A stretch of 64,000 bases of DNA from Microbacterium sp. AK009 (GTDB taxonomy: Bacteria; Actinomycetota; Actinomycetes; Actinomycetales; Microbacteriaceae): NCBI RefSeq assembly GCF_013410955.1, contig NZ_JACCCG010000005.1, positions 354,596-418,595 of the forward strand. The letters are read 5' to 3'. Below, piece by piece: positions 35,701-43,845 of the stretch (positions within the stretch are counted from its first letter, which is position 1; each line of letters starts with the position of its first letter). The position numbers were made by a program, and so were the translations under genes. The notes below the pieces were generated by a model. That model was not told where the DNA came from and ran no database searches. It worked only from the letters and a program-made list of their open reading frames with translations.

Positions 35701-35838
35701 GTCGAGCACGCTCGACTTGCCGGCGCCGGTGCGGCCGGAGATGAGGAAGATGCCGTCGGCTTCGAAGGCGTCGAGGTCGACCATCTGACGCTCGCGGAAC
35801 GGCCCGAAACCCTCGAGCTCGACACGGTGCAGCTTCAC
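32752..35838 (-). CDS. sbcC: Exonuclease SbcC (SMC/Rad50-type ATPase)
   Basis: The 1028-residue protein has Walker A SGRTGAGKSS (about residue 34), a long Ala/Glu/Arg-rich coiled coil, a zinc hook CPVC at 538-541 and a second coiled coil. The ABC signature HSLSGGETF is near 919 and Walker B LFIDEGFGSLD near 955. With SbcD it forms the MR-like complex that opens hairpins and processes blocked double-strand breaks. It overlaps sbcD by 4 nt. The palindrome-rich context of the window is noteworthy because SbcCD cleaves long palindromes. Confidence 0.95.
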   Translation of the reverse strand: MKLHRVELEGFGPFRERQMVDLDAFEADGIFLISGRTGAGKSSVLDGICFALYGGVPRYDGSEKRLRSDHCGPDDRTSVAVEFTTAGRRFRVTRSPDYPRRKRRGEGFTVVAADAELAELVDGAWRGLASGPRQVGLELDEILGLSQQQFLQVILLAQNRFAEFLLARNDDRQKLLRRLFGTRTYEEYLHAFEERRRTVEREVADATGAAALLLGEAERLLPAREPGDASDDSAMDAGATDADATDTAGTPPTAAPSAVGGRLEAVERGAQRADYRGETLRNARDAAEAAHRGAEDHHAAVRRLRQMQEDRARSRAALAGLEADVPAIDLARRELAAARDAEALRAPLEAADAADAEKTTAMSAVQMRVDELGVEKEDGDLPALFLDELDTLVLQLTGDLAVWREAQTVEKTMDAAEQALADDIARIREEEELIARLDADRARIPVQRASVEVELAPIRDAAAGVDAARTRRDEARVRCDAAAHAADLAPLSLTAEEASLAAAVAAAAANEVVVSLLRRRAADRAGSLAADLVDGEACPVCGSVEHPHPAEPTSDPVSDDDIERAEAAQHQAGEQARRAAEEFRAAREAQTDAAARAGGLDLDAATTALVEAESTLAAGEAAVTERDRLLATLETLALLEAEAMQERERLTVHLAALREKVSAHDAELREKRRVVDAARGDYESVAQRVHAATRRRDRATRLAAARRAAEAATATADRAAADRDGRIAASGFDDAIAARVSLRTAAARDALEESIRAHEAALRAERDRLRDLELALAGEPEEPVDVAAAEAALVAARDAWVAAVDAAADAAATAERLRTLRDRARAALGDLAELADEHQIVARLADTVAGRAPNTHRMTLESFVLAAELEEIVAAANLRLGDMSSGRYQLRHTDALAARGAASGLGLEILDAHTGAPRPAHSLSGGETFLASLALALGLAEVVTARAGGVRLDTLFIDEGFGSLDDDTLELAMATLDELRQGGRTVGLISHVATMKERIPAQLHVRATPQGPSVIRQDAAVAASLLPA

Positions 35839-36989
35839 GCGGTGACCTCCGCGACGATGCGCTCGTCGACGACATCGGCGATGATCTCGCGCTCACGCTC
35901 GCTCGCCCCTTCGCCGTCGCGGACGTGCGCGAGGAAGGCGTCGATCAGCTCGCGGTCATTCCGGGCAGCACGTACGCGCCGAGCGTAGGTCGATCCGTCA
36001 TCCGCGCGCGACCCCTCGGGAGTGTGCATGACGGTGGCGCAGTGCGGGAAACGTTGCAGCAGACGACGCATCGGATCGCTCTGCGGCGTGGGGTCGGTGT
36101 ACTGCACGCACACCCACGCGTCTTCCCATTCGGCGTGTTCGGCTGCCGCGAGAAGATCGTCCAGTCGCCCGCGCAGCGTGACCAGCCGGCGCGGCACCGG
36201 GAGTGCCAGCCAGGTGACGGCCGCCAAGCCGTCGGCATCGAGGTCGACCAGCCAGGAACCCCGCGGCTTGTCGGCCTCGCCGAAGCTGTAGTGCAGCGGC
36301 GCCCCGGCGTAGCGGACCGCGTCGGACAGGCGCTGGCGGCCGTGGATGTGGCCGAGTGCGACATAGTCGAAGCCGTCGAAGGCGGCGAGCGGCACCACGT
36401 CGAGACCGCCCTGCTGGATATCGCGCTCGAGGCCCGCTGTCGGCTCCACTCCGGCGGCGAAGCAGTGCGCGATCGCCAGAGACCGGCCGCCGCGCTCGGC
36501 GAGGTCGGAGCGGATGAGCCGGACCGCCTGGTCGAGCGCCTCCGCCTGGGAGCGCACCTCGGCGCCGGGCCAGAGGTGACGCACCAGCGACGGCTCGAGG
36601 AAGGGGATGCCGTAGATGTGAACGGGCCCGTGCTCGTCGGCTACCGTCACCGGCGTGCCGATCGACGCGGGATCGGTGAGGACGTGGATGCCGTCGCGCA
36701 GCAGTCCCGCCTGAAACCCCAGCCGCGCCGCGGAGTCGTGGTTGCCGCTCGTGACGACCACGCGGGCGCCGGCGTCGCTGATGCCCCGCAGGGCGTCGGT
36801 GAGCAGTCGATAGCAGTCGGCGGCGGGAGCGGCCGAGTCGAAGACATCCCCCGCGACGATCACCAGGTCGATGTCGTTCTCGCGCACCTGGACCACCAGA
36901 GCGTCGAGCACTCCGCGCAGCGCATCGAGGGTGGAATGGCCGTGGAACGACCGCCCGATGTGCCAGTCCGAGGTGTGCAGGATCCGCAT
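35835..36989 (-). CDS. sbcD: Exonuclease SbcD (Mre11-type nuclease)
   Basis: The product is 384 residues from ATG 36989 (MRILHTSDWHIGRSFHGHST); ten upstream codons are not needed. The metallophosphatase motifs are in order: SDWHIG, VAGDVFDSAAP, SGNHDSAARL and GHIHGRQR. It is the nuclease subunit of the SbcCD complex, with a C-terminal capping region and SbcC-binding tail. It is the first gene of the sbcDC operon, with an ATGA overlap to sbcC. Confidence 0.95.
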   Translation of the reverse strand: MRILHTSDWHIGRSFHGHSTLDALRGVLDALVVQVRENDIDLVIVAGDVFDSAAPAADCYRLLTDALRGISDAGARVVVTSGNHDSAARLGFQAGLLRDGIHVLTDPASIGTPVTVADEHGPVHIYGIPFLEPSLVRHLWPGAEVRSQAEALDQAVRLIRSDLAERGGRSLAIAHCFAAGVEPTAGLERDIQQGGLDVVPLAAFDGFDYVALGHIHGRQRLSDAVRYAGAPLHYSFGEADKPRGSWLVDLDADGLAAVTWLALPVPRRLVTLRGRLDDLLAAAEHAEWEDAWVCVQYTDPTPQSDPMRRLLQRFPHCATVMHTPEGSRADDGSTYARRVRAARNDRELIDAFLAHVRDGEGASEREREIIADVVDERIVAEVTA

Positions 36990-37078
36990 GCTCCACACCG
37001 TAGGCGCAGGCGCCGACATCGCTCGGCTGCACCCCCGCGGTTCGCCGAGAACGCAGCTCTCACCTAGGGTCGGGAGCG

Positions 37079-37840
37079 ATGAGCGACGCCCCCTCTTTCG
37101 CGATCGAGCGGTTCACCCACGCCGGGGCGACGCTCGTCGCGCAGGAGTCCGGCGAGGGAGACGACCTCTTCGTCCTCATCCACGGCATCGGCATGGGCCG
37201 GTCGGCCTTCAGCGAGCTGGAGGGCCTTCTGTACGACATCGGCCGGGTCGTCGCGGTCGATCTCCCCGGGTACGGCGAGACGCCCGAGCCCGGACGCGTG
37301 CTGACCATGGAGGAGAACGCCGATGTTGTGGCCGCGTACCTCGTCGACCTCACCGCCGGGGAGGATCGCGGGCGCATCGTGATCCTCGGTCACTCGATGG
37401 GCGCCCAGGTGGCACTGGAGGTCGCCGCGCGGCATCCGCACCTCGTCGATGCGCTCGTGCTCGTCGGCCCGACCGTCGAACCGGGTGCGCGCTCGGCGAT
37501 GCGACAGCTCTGGCGGCTGATGCGCGACATCATCCCCGAGAGCCCGCAGGTGATCGCCGTCGGGGCCCGGGAGTACCTGCGGGCGGGCCCGCGCCTGCTC
37601 GCCAAGATCCGCGCGGTGATGGTGCACCGCCCCGAGGTCACCGCCCGGCAGGTGACCGCACCCGCTCTGGTGATCCGCGGCGAGCGCGACATCGTCGTGC
37701 CGGCGGAATGGGCCCACCAGCTCACGCATGCCCTTCCCGACGCATACCTGCGCGAGGTCGCGGAGTTCGGCCACGAGACGATGATCCGCAACGCCGGACC
37801 GACCGCGACCCTGATCCGCGATTTCCTCGCGGATCGGTGA
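37079..37840 (+). CDS. Alpha/beta hydrolase
   Basis: The product has 253 residues. The fold is seen from FVLIHGIGMGRSAF (oxyanion HG), the nucleophile elbow LGHSMGAQ, the acid in VIRGERDIVVP and the catalytic His in EFGHETMIRN. Relatives range from esterases to C-C hydrolases, and no substrate can be assigned. It is divergent from sbcD with about 90 bp between starts. Confidence 0.88.
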   Translation: MSDAPSFAIERFTHAGATLVAQESGEGDDLFVLIHGIGMGRSAFSELEGLLYDIGRVVAVDLPGYGETPEPGRVLTMEENADVVAAYLVDLTAGEDRGRIVILGHSMGAQVALEVAARHPHLVDALVLVGPTVEPGARSAMRQLWRLMRDIIPESPQVIAVGAREYLRAGPRLLAKIRAVMVHRPEVTARQVTAPALVIRGERDIVVPAEWAHQLTHALPDAYLREVAEFGHETMIRNAGPTATLIRDFLADR

Positions 37841-37843
37841 CCC

Positions 37844-38158
37844 TCAGGCCTCTTCGTCGCCCGTCGTGACCTGCTCGGCGAGGTCGTCGACCTCGTCTTC
37901 CGAGGCGTGACCACCCACGTCCTCCACGCGTTCCCGCAGATCGGTCTCGACCTTCTCCGGGTCGGGGTCGGAGGCCTCGGCACGTGCCTCGGCGGCCGCG
38001 ACAGCGCGCTCGGCGACGTCGTCTTCCGACGTGGGGGCGGCCGTGTCGGTCGTCTCCTCGGGGGATTCGGATGCGGCGTCCGCCGACGCCTGCAACGGCT
38101 CGGCGGGCGGGATGCCGATGCCCACCGCCTCGTGGTCGGGCTCGCGCTGGTCGGCCAT
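37844..38158 (-). CDS. Acidic disordered protein
   Basis: The 104-residue protein MADQREPDHEAVGIGIPPAE... has a strongly negative C-terminal half (EDDVAERAVAAAEARAEASD, EDEVDDLAEQ). It has no hydrophobic core and no recognised family. It overlaps its upstream neighbour by 1 nt (TGATG), so the pair is translationally coupled. It converges on the hydrolase gene with a 3-nt gap. Confidence 0.6.
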   Translation of the reverse strand: MADQREPDHEAVGIGIPPAEPLQASADAASESPEETTDTAAPTSEDDVAERAVAAAEARAEASDPDPEKVETDLRERVEDVGGHASEDEVDDLAEQVTTGDEEA

Positions 38159-38397
38159 CAGTCCTCCTCGGTCTGGTCGTCGGTGGAGAGATCCGGGTCG
38201 AGCCCCTGTGTGGGAACGTCGCTCTCGACCTGCCCATCGGGGATCGTCTCGGGGTTGACCGGCAGGCCGGAGCGGTCGAGCGCCTCGGAGTCGGCGCCGG
38301 CGCTGCTGCGCTCCTTCGCGGCGCTGTCGTGCTGGTCGCCGTAGCCCCCGGCGGGGTCGGCGTTGATCACGCCCTCGGGCAGGTCCTTGTCATCCAT
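38158..38397 (-). CDS. Small acidic protein
   Basis: The 79-residue protein begins MDDKDLPEGVINADPAGGYG. It is polar and acidic, without secondary-structure-forming hydrophobics, ending DPDLSTDDQTEED. The family is unknown. It is the first gene of a coupled pair with the 104-residue acidic protein. The 5' side is the duplicated palindromic region at 38451. Confidence 0.6.
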   Translation of the reverse strand: MDDKDLPEGVINADPAGGYGDQHDSAAKERSSAGADSEALDRSGLPVNPETIPDGQVESDVPTQGLDPDLSTDDQTEED

Positions 38398-38450
38398 GCC
38401 GCCATCCTGCTCCCCAGGGCGGCGCCCGGCGCGGGGTTGACGGGCGGGCG

Positions 38451-38803
38451 CGGCGTCGCTATCCGCCCCGCTCCGGCTCGTTGGGCGACGAATGCAGGAT
38501 CGATCACCTCCGCGTCACCTCACGCGCCGCACGGGGCAACACCCGCACCACCGGTCGTGCGAACGTCGCGAGACGAGGGGCGGGGCGCCGGGGTGATCGG
38601 ACGTCGCGAGACGAGGAGCGGGGGCGGCGTCGCTAATCGCGCCGCTCCACGGCTCGTCGGGCGACGGATGCAAGACCGATCACCCCGGCGCCACCTCACG
38701 CGCCGCACCGGGCAACACCCGCACCACCGGTCGTGCAGACGTCGCGAGACGAGGGGCGGGCCGCCGCCACGCCTCGCCCGCCTGCGCCGCGCGGTCGCGC
38801 CGG
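38451..38803. repeat. Duplicated 135-bp segment with a 109-bp palindrome
   Basis: 38451-38584 and 38625-38760 are imperfect direct copies (a 45-bp core at 38516-38560 and 38692-38736 differs at one position). Between them sits GGCGCCGGGGTGATCGG (38584-38600), with its perfect complement at 38676-38692 enclosing further partial arms (ACGTCGCGAGACGAG against CTCGTCGGGCGACG). A third duplication, 38770-38803, repeats the 3' end of the DUF1622 gene (38832-38866). No gene is seen in the 429-bp gap 38398-38826. Confidence 0.8.
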
Positions 38804-38826
38804 GGCGGGGACGCCGCCGGAAGCCG

Positions 38827-39243
38827 TCAGACGCCCTCCCCCGCCTGCGCGGCGCGGTCGCGCCGGACGGCATCGCCCAGCAGCTGCCCGCCACTCGTGA
38901 GAAGCGCGCGGCGCCAGGGCAGCACGCCCTCGATCTCGATCTGGATCGAGATCGACAGCACGGTCCGGATCAGCACGATCAGGCCGAGGATCAGGGCGTC
39001 CTCGATCGATGGCTTGGAGGTGATGGTGCGGATGAGGTCGGCTGCGACGAGGATCTCCAGTCCCAGCAGGATCGCCGAGCCGAGAGCATTGCGCAGCACC
39101 GACAATGCGGCCCGCCCGCCCTCGCGGCGACGCAGAGAACGCGCACCGAGCACAAGGGCGATCACGAAGCCGACGATCATCGCAGCGGCGCCGGCCGCCT
39201 CCAAGGCGACGGCGACGCCGGAGGAGACCTCTTCGAGCCGCAC
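38827..39243 (-). CDS. DUF1622 family membrane protein
   Basis: The 138-residue GTG-initiated protein has three hydrophobic segments: VALEAAGAAAMIVGFVIALVLGA, ALGSAILLGLEILVAADLIRTI and the ILGLIVLIRTVLSISIQIEIEG stretch. These give the DUF1622 pattern (LLGLExxxAADIIxT, then RTxLSxSLxxEIEG). The role is unknown. The last codons are duplicated further downstream in the intergenic repeat region. Confidence 0.85.
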   Translation of the reverse strand: MRLEEVSSGVAVALEAAGAAAMIVGFVIALVLGARSLRRREGGRAALSVLRNALGSAILLGLEILVAADLIRTITSKPSIEDALILGLIVLIRTVLSISIQIEIEGVLPWRRALLTSGGQLLGDAVRRDRAAQAGEGV

Positions 39244-39286
39244 GGGCCCAGCTTAGGACCCGCGGGGCGTGCAGAGCGGAAGCGGC

Positions 39287-39586
39287 TCAGGCCGTGGAGC
39301 GCTGGCGCAGGATGCCCGCGCGGTCGGGGTGCAGGTCGAACCATTCTGCGACGTACCAGCACACCGGGATCACCTGTCGGCCACCCTCCGCCTCGAGGTG
39401 CGCCACGGCCCGCTCGACCAGTTCGCCGGCGTAGCCCTTTCCGCGGAAGGTCGGAATCGTGTAGGCGCGGGTCATGGCGACGGTTCGGCCGTCATCCTTG
39501 TAGTCGAGGACGCTCACGAGATCGTCGCCGCGGTGCAGCGTGTACCGCGAGGCGTCCTTCTCGTCGGTGAAGCGCAGTTCGGTCAC
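39287..39586 (-). CDS. Small GNAT-type acetyltransferase (YjdJ-like)
   Basis: The 99-residue protein MTELRFTDEKDASRYTLHRG... has the compact Yjdj/Gtn fold: TRAYTIPTFRGKGYAGELVERAVAHLEAEG is the acetyl-CoA site, followed by VIPVCWYVAEWFDLHPD. These short GNATs lack the full N-terminal half of ordinary GNATs. Substrate and role are unknown. The gene is monocistronic, upstream of DUF1622 and in the same direction. Confidence 0.85.
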   Translation of the reverse strand: MTELRFTDEKDASRYTLHRGDDLVSVLDYKDDGRTVAMTRAYTIPTFRGKGYAGELVERAVAHLEAEGGRQVIPVCWYVAEWFDLHPDRAGILRQRSTA

Positions 39587-39653
39587 TCCGACAGGCTACG
39601 CCCGCTTCGCTGAAGCGTCGCTGAGCGCGCGGCGCGCCTCGCCCGCGCTCCCG

Positions 39654-41891
39654 TCACCCGGTCACCTCCGACAGATCGACGGTCCACACCCGCGACGACC
39701 CGTCGGGCGCCGTGACGGTCACCTCGCGCGTCCCGCTCCCGCCCGGGAACACGCGCACCGCGAGGCCATCGTGATAGTCGTAGTCGGGTCGGTCATCGCG
39801 TGCACCCCACGGAATCACCGCACCGGGCCGGGCGTACAGCGGCAGGCTGTCGAAGCCGTGCACCTCGCGACGCCAGCCGCCGCCGGTCACCGTCTCGCCG
39901 GTGAGGAGGCTCGTCCACTCCCCCGCCGGCAGGTAGAAATCGACCTCACCCGTTTCGGAGAACACCGGGGCGACCAGGAGGTCGGGCCCGAGGAGATACT
40001 GCCGGTCCAGGTAGGCCACCGCCGGGTCATCCGGGAATTCCAGCTGCATCGGACGCATGATGGGCGCACCCGTACGGGCCGCGTCGATCCCCACCTGGAA
40101 GAGGTAGGGCATGAGCCGCATCTTCAGCTTCGCGAAGCGACGCGTGACCTCCACGGCCTCGTCGTCGAAGGCCCACGGCACCCGGTAGGAGTCCGACCCG
40201 TGGAAGCGGCTGTGGCTCGAGAGCAGGCCGAACGCCACCCAGCGCTTGAACACCGCCGGGTCGGGGGTGCCCTCGAACCCCCCGATGTCGTGACTCCAGT
40301 GCGCGAAGCCGCTCATCGCCAGCGACAGGCCGCCCCGCAGGCTCTCGGCCATCGACGGGAACGTCGAGGTGTTGTCGCCGCCCCAGTGCACCGGCATCGT
40401 CTGCCCGCCGGCGGTGGCCGAACGCGCGAACAGCACCGCGTCGCCCTCGCCGCGCTCGGCGACGAGCACGTCGTGGACGGCCCGGTTGTACAGCTGCGCG
40501 TACAGGTTGTGCATGCGAGCGGGGTCGGAGCCGTCGTGCCACACGACATCGGTGGGGATCCGCTCGCCGAAGTCGGTCTTGAAGCAGTCCACGCCCTGGG
40601 ACAGGAGCGCGCGAAGCTTGTCCTGGTACCAGCGGACCGCTGCGGGGTTGGTGAAGTCGACCAGCCCCATGCCTGCCTGCCAGAGGTCCCACTGCCACAC
40701 CGACCCGTCGCCGCGCTGCACGAGGTAGTCCGCCGCGGCGGCCTCGGCGAACAGCGGCGAGCGCTGGGCGATGTAGGGGTTGATCCACACCGACACCTTC
40801 AGCTCCCGGTCGTGCAGGCGCCGGAGCATGCCGTCGGGGTCGGGGAAGACCCGGGGGTCCCACTCGAAGTCGCACCAGTTGAATTCGCGCATCCAGAAGC
40901 AGTCGAAGTGGAACACCGACAGCGGGATGTCGCGCTCGGCCATCCCCTCGATGAACGACGTGACGGTCGCCTCGTCGTAGTCGGTGGTGAAGGACGTCGA
41001 CAGCCACGGGCCGTACGACCAGGCCGGAACCACCGGCGCCCGGCCGGTCAGCGCGGTGTACCGGGCGAGCACATCCTTCGGCGTCGGCCCGGCGAAGACG
41101 AAGTACTCCAGCACCTCACCGGGCACGCTGAACTGCACGCGCTCGACCGCCTCCGATCCGACCTCGAAGGAGACGTGACCGGGGTCGTTGACGAGTACGC
41201 CGTACCCGCGCGAGGAGAGGTAGAACGGCACGTTCTTGTAGGCCTGCTCGCTGGAGGTGCCCCCGTCGGCGTTCCACACGTCGATGGTCTGGCCGTTCTT
41301 CACCAGCGGCCCGAAGCGCTCGCCGAGCCCGTAGATGGTCTCGCCGACCCCCAGGTCGAGCTGCTCGTGGACGAACACGCGCTCGGGCGGCACGCCGGTC
41401 TCGGCGCGGGCGTTCCCGACGATGCCGTGCTCGACGGCGGCGTCGGCGCCGAGGCGCACGAAAGCCTGCGCCTTGTGTCCGCTGCCGGTCACCCGCACGC
41501 CCTCGACCTCGATCGACAGCGACCACGGTGCTCCCGGCGCGATCCGCGCGGTGAGCGGGCCGCTGACGAGCGTCCCGGCTCCGGCGTCGGCGACCCCCGC
41601 CCCCGTTCCGCGCTCCCCCGTGCCCGGCAGGGCGAACCCGCCATGCCAGCGGCCGCCGACGTGGTGGGCGACCCGCACCCGGATGACGCCCTCGATCGGC
41701 GACGACAGGGTGGTCGTCAGCGTGGTGCGGTTCAGCACATCGCCGCGGCGGGCGATCACCTGGGTCGGGGCGGTGATCTCGAGTGCGGCGCCGTCGACAC
41801 CGTCATCCGTCTTTCGGATGTCGTACGCCTCCGCGGCGTAGAGCGCGGTGACGCCGGGACGCAGCTGCCAGAACCCGTCGGTGAACTTCAT
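39654..41891 (-). CDS. yicI: Alpha-xylosidase, GH31 (YicI type)
   Basis: The product is 745 residues from ATG 41891 (MKFTDGFWQLRPGVTALYAA). The catalytic nucleophile is Asp440 in KTDFGERIP and the acid/base Asp506 in HWGGDNTST. The 66-residue spacing equals that of E. coli YicI (Asp416/Asp482). FHFDCFWMREFNWCDFEWD is the subsite -1 region typical of YicI alpha-xylosidases rather than alpha-glucosidases. It removes alpha-xylose from xyloglucan oligosaccharides such as isoprimeverose. It is the last gene of a LacI-controlled ABC operon and overlaps the permease stop by one base (TAATG). Confidence 0.92.
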   Translation of the reverse strand: MKFTDGFWQLRPGVTALYAAEAYDIRKTDDGVDGAALEITAPTQVIARRGDVLNRTTLTTTLSSPIEGVIRVRVAHHVGGRWHGGFALPGTGERGTGAGVADAGAGTLVSGPLTARIAPGAPWSLSIEVEGVRVTGSGHKAQAFVRLGADAAVEHGIVGNARAETGVPPERVFVHEQLDLGVGETIYGLGERFGPLVKNGQTIDVWNADGGTSSEQAYKNVPFYLSSRGYGVLVNDPGHVSFEVGSEAVERVQFSVPGEVLEYFVFAGPTPKDVLARYTALTGRAPVVPAWSYGPWLSTSFTTDYDEATVTSFIEGMAERDIPLSVFHFDCFWMREFNWCDFEWDPRVFPDPDGMLRRLHDRELKVSVWINPYIAQRSPLFAEAAAADYLVQRGDGSVWQWDLWQAGMGLVDFTNPAAVRWYQDKLRALLSQGVDCFKTDFGERIPTDVVWHDGSDPARMHNLYAQLYNRAVHDVLVAERGEGDAVLFARSATAGGQTMPVHWGGDNTSTFPSMAESLRGGLSLAMSGFAHWSHDIGGFEGTPDPAVFKRWVAFGLLSSHSRFHGSDSYRVPWAFDDEAVEVTRRFAKLKMRLMPYLFQVGIDAARTGAPIMRPMQLEFPDDPAVAYLDRQYLLGPDLLVAPVFSETGEVDFYLPAGEWTSLLTGETVTGGGWRREVHGFDSLPLYARPGAVIPWGARDDRPDYDYHDGLAVRVFPGGSGTREVTVTAPDGSSRVWTVDLSEVTG

Positions 41892-42796
41892 TACTTGACT
41901 GCTCCTGCCGTGATGCCCCGGGTGAGGGTGCGCTGGAAGATGAGGAAGAAGAGGAGGGTGGGGATGAGGCCGAGGAGGGCCGAGGCGCTGGTCGTCGTGA
42001 CATCCATCAGCCGCTCGCCCTGGAGCAGGCTGATCGCGACCGGCACCGTCTGGTTCTCGTTCGAGACGAGGAAGGTGAGCGGAATCAGGAACTCGTTCCA
42101 GGTCCAGATGAAGAAGAAGATGAGCAGTACCGACAGGGTCGGACGACTGATCGGGAAGATGACCCGCCACAGAATCTGCCACCGGCTGGCGCCGTCGATC
42201 GCGGCGGCCTCGAGCACCTCCTTCGGGAAGGTGCCGTAGACGGCCGAGAGCAGATAGGTGCCGAAGGCTGCCTGGATGACGGTGAAGACGATGATCACCG
42301 ACCACACGTTGTTGTACAGCCCGACCTCTCGGAACATGTAGTACAGCGGGTAGAGGAGCGCCTCCTGCGGCAGGAGGTTCGCCAGCAGGAACAGCAGCAC
42401 GATCCACGAGCGCCCGCGGACGCGCCCGATGCCGATCGCGAACGCGTTCAGCACCGAGATCAGCACGGCGAGGATCGCCACGGTGCCCGAGATGAACACC
42501 GAGTTCCACACCTTCTGGGGGAAGTTGACCCGCTCCCAGAAGGCGGCGATGCCGTCGAGGTAGATCGCCGAGGGCAGGGCGAGCGGACCGCCCGTGGAGT
42601 AATCGGCGGGCGATTTGAACGAGTTGATGAGGATCAGGTAGAACGGCGCGGCGATGAGGATCGCGGCGACGATGGCGAAGGCGAGCATCAGCCAGTCGAC
42701 GCCGTTCTTGCGGGTCATGCCGCCGCGCGGCTTCGGGGGACGGCCGGGGCGGCGCCCCGAGCCGCGGGCCGTCGTCACAGCGAGGGTCGTGGCCAT
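41891..42796 (-). CDS. Carbohydrate ABC transporter permease (MalG type)
   Basis: The product is 301 residues from ATG 42796, whose A is shared with the TGA of the upstream permease; a GTG 3 nt earlier is an alternative. Six hydrophobic segments and the EAA loop LEAAAIDGASRWQILWRVIFPISRP mark the MalG-type subunit. An N-terminal basic stretch RRPGRPPKPRGG precedes TM1. It pairs with the MalF-like subunit and the lipoprotein to import a sugar, presumably a xyloside. No ATPase gene is in the operon, so a shared MsiK/MalK-like ATPase elsewhere is expected. Confidence 0.9.
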   Translation of the reverse strand: MATTLAVTTARGSGRRPGRPPKPRGGMTRKNGVDWLMLAFAIVAAILIAAPFYLILINSFKSPADYSTGGPLALPSAIYLDGIAAFWERVNFPQKVWNSVFISGTVAILAVLISVLNAFAIGIGRVRGRSWIVLLFLLANLLPQEALLYPLYYMFREVGLYNNVWSVIIVFTVIQAAFGTYLLSAVYGTFPKEVLEAAAIDGASRWQILWRVIFPISRPTLSVLLIFFFIWTWNEFLIPLTFLVSNENQTVPVAISLLQGERLMDVTTTSASALLGLIPTLLFFLIFQRTLTRGITAGAVK

Positions 42797-43770
42797 CACA
42801 GTCCCGCCCTTTCTTTGCGTTCCGCGGTGTTCTGCGCGCGGATGAAGAGGATCGACACGACGGCGATGACGACGGTCAGCGCGGTCGCGATGGTCGCGCC
42901 GTAGCCGACCTGCTGGGACTGGAAGAACTCGCTGTAGGCGTAGTACGCCGGCACGATGGTCGAGTCACCGGGGCCGCCGCGGGTCAGCACGTACACGGGA
43001 CCGAAGACCTTCAGCGCCGCGATCGTGCAGGTGAGGGTGACGACGTAGATCTCGGGACGGATGATGCTGACGGTGATCGCCCGGAACCGCTGGAACCAGT
43101 TCGCTCCGTCGAGCTCGGCGGCCTCGTAGAGCTCGGGGTCGACCCTCTGCAGCGCCGCCATGAAGACCACGACGGGGTAGCCGATCTGGATCCAGACGAG
43201 CACCACCATGATGCTGCCGAGCGCCGTGTCGGGAGAGCCGAGCCAGTTCTGGGCGAGGAAGCCGAGGCCGATGCTCTCGAGGATGGTGTTCAGCGCCCCG
43301 TCCTGCGGGCGGAGTATCCAGCCGATCACGATGCCGGCGATCGCGGCGGGGAGGATCTGCGGCAGGTAGTAGGTCGCCCGGAGGAAGCTCGCCAGCCGCC
43401 CGCCGTACTTCCGACCGATGACGTCGAACAGCAGGGCCGCGAGCACCAGGCCGATGAGGGTCGGAAAGATGACCATCGCCACGATCATCCACACGCTGTT
43501 GATGAAGGACGTCCAGAAGGTCGCGTCGCCGAACAGTTCGATCCAGTTCTCCAGACCGATGAACTCCGGCGGACGGATGCCGCGCCAATCGGTGAAGCTG
43601 AGGTAGACGTTCCACACCAGCGGCACCACGACGATGACGGTGACCAGCACCAGGCCGGGGATGAGGTAGAGCCAGTAGCCGGCGGTGCCGCCACCCCGCC
43701 GTTGCGGGATCAGCGGCTCCTCGGGAGGGAGCTTGGTCCGCGGAGCGCGGACGAAGGGGACAGCGGACAT
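42796..43770 (-). CDS. Sugar ABC transporter permease (MalF type)
   Basis: The 324-residue protein has about six TMs, starting YWLYLIPGLVLVTVIVVVPL, with the EAA motif LYEAAELDGANWFQRFRAIT toward the C-terminus. It belongs to the CUT1 family. It is second in the operon after the binding protein, separated by a 75-bp gap with a hairpin (43791-43837), and coupled to the next permease by a TGATG overlap. Confidence 0.9.
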   Translation of the reverse strand: MSAVPFVRAPRTKLPPEEPLIPQRRGGGTAGYWLYLIPGLVLVTVIVVVPLVWNVYLSFTDWRGIRPPEFIGLENWIELFGDATFWTSFINSVWMIVAMVIFPTLIGLVLAALLFDVIGRKYGGRLASFLRATYYLPQILPAAIAGIVIGWILRPQDGALNTILESIGLGFLAQNWLGSPDTALGSIMVVLVWIQIGYPVVVFMAALQRVDPELYEAAELDGANWFQRFRAITVSIIRPEIYVVTLTCTIAALKVFGPVYVLTRGGPGDSTIVPAYYAYSEFFQSQQVGYGATIATALTVVIAVVSILFIRAQNTAERKERAGL

Positions 43771-43790
43771 CGCGGGGACTCCTGGTGTGT

Positions 43791-43837
43791 GCCGGGGTGG
43801 AGCCGGGGCGCCGCCGTGTGACGGACGGCACCCCGGC
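43791..43837. promoter_or_regulatory. Intercistronic hairpin between binding protein and permease genes
   Basis: GCCGGGGTG (43791-43799) and CACCCCGGC (43829-43837) form a perfect 9-bp stem, with an inner CCGT/ACGG dyad. Located between the SBP stop (43846) and the permease start (43770), it resembles hairpins that stabilise upstream binding-protein mRNA and limit permease synthesis. That is known for other sugar operons and only inferred here. Confidence 0.55.
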
Positions 43838-43845
43838 CGGTTCGA

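Noticed and set aside
33076..35988. 970-codon plus-strand open frame opposite sbcC
   Set aside because: Antisense shadow of the Ala/Arg-rich coiled coil; Arg/Gly-rich without domain signatures.
39540..42239. 899-codon plus-strand open frame opposite the alpha-xylosidase
   Set aside because: Antisense shadow; GH31 catalytic residues confirm the minus strand.
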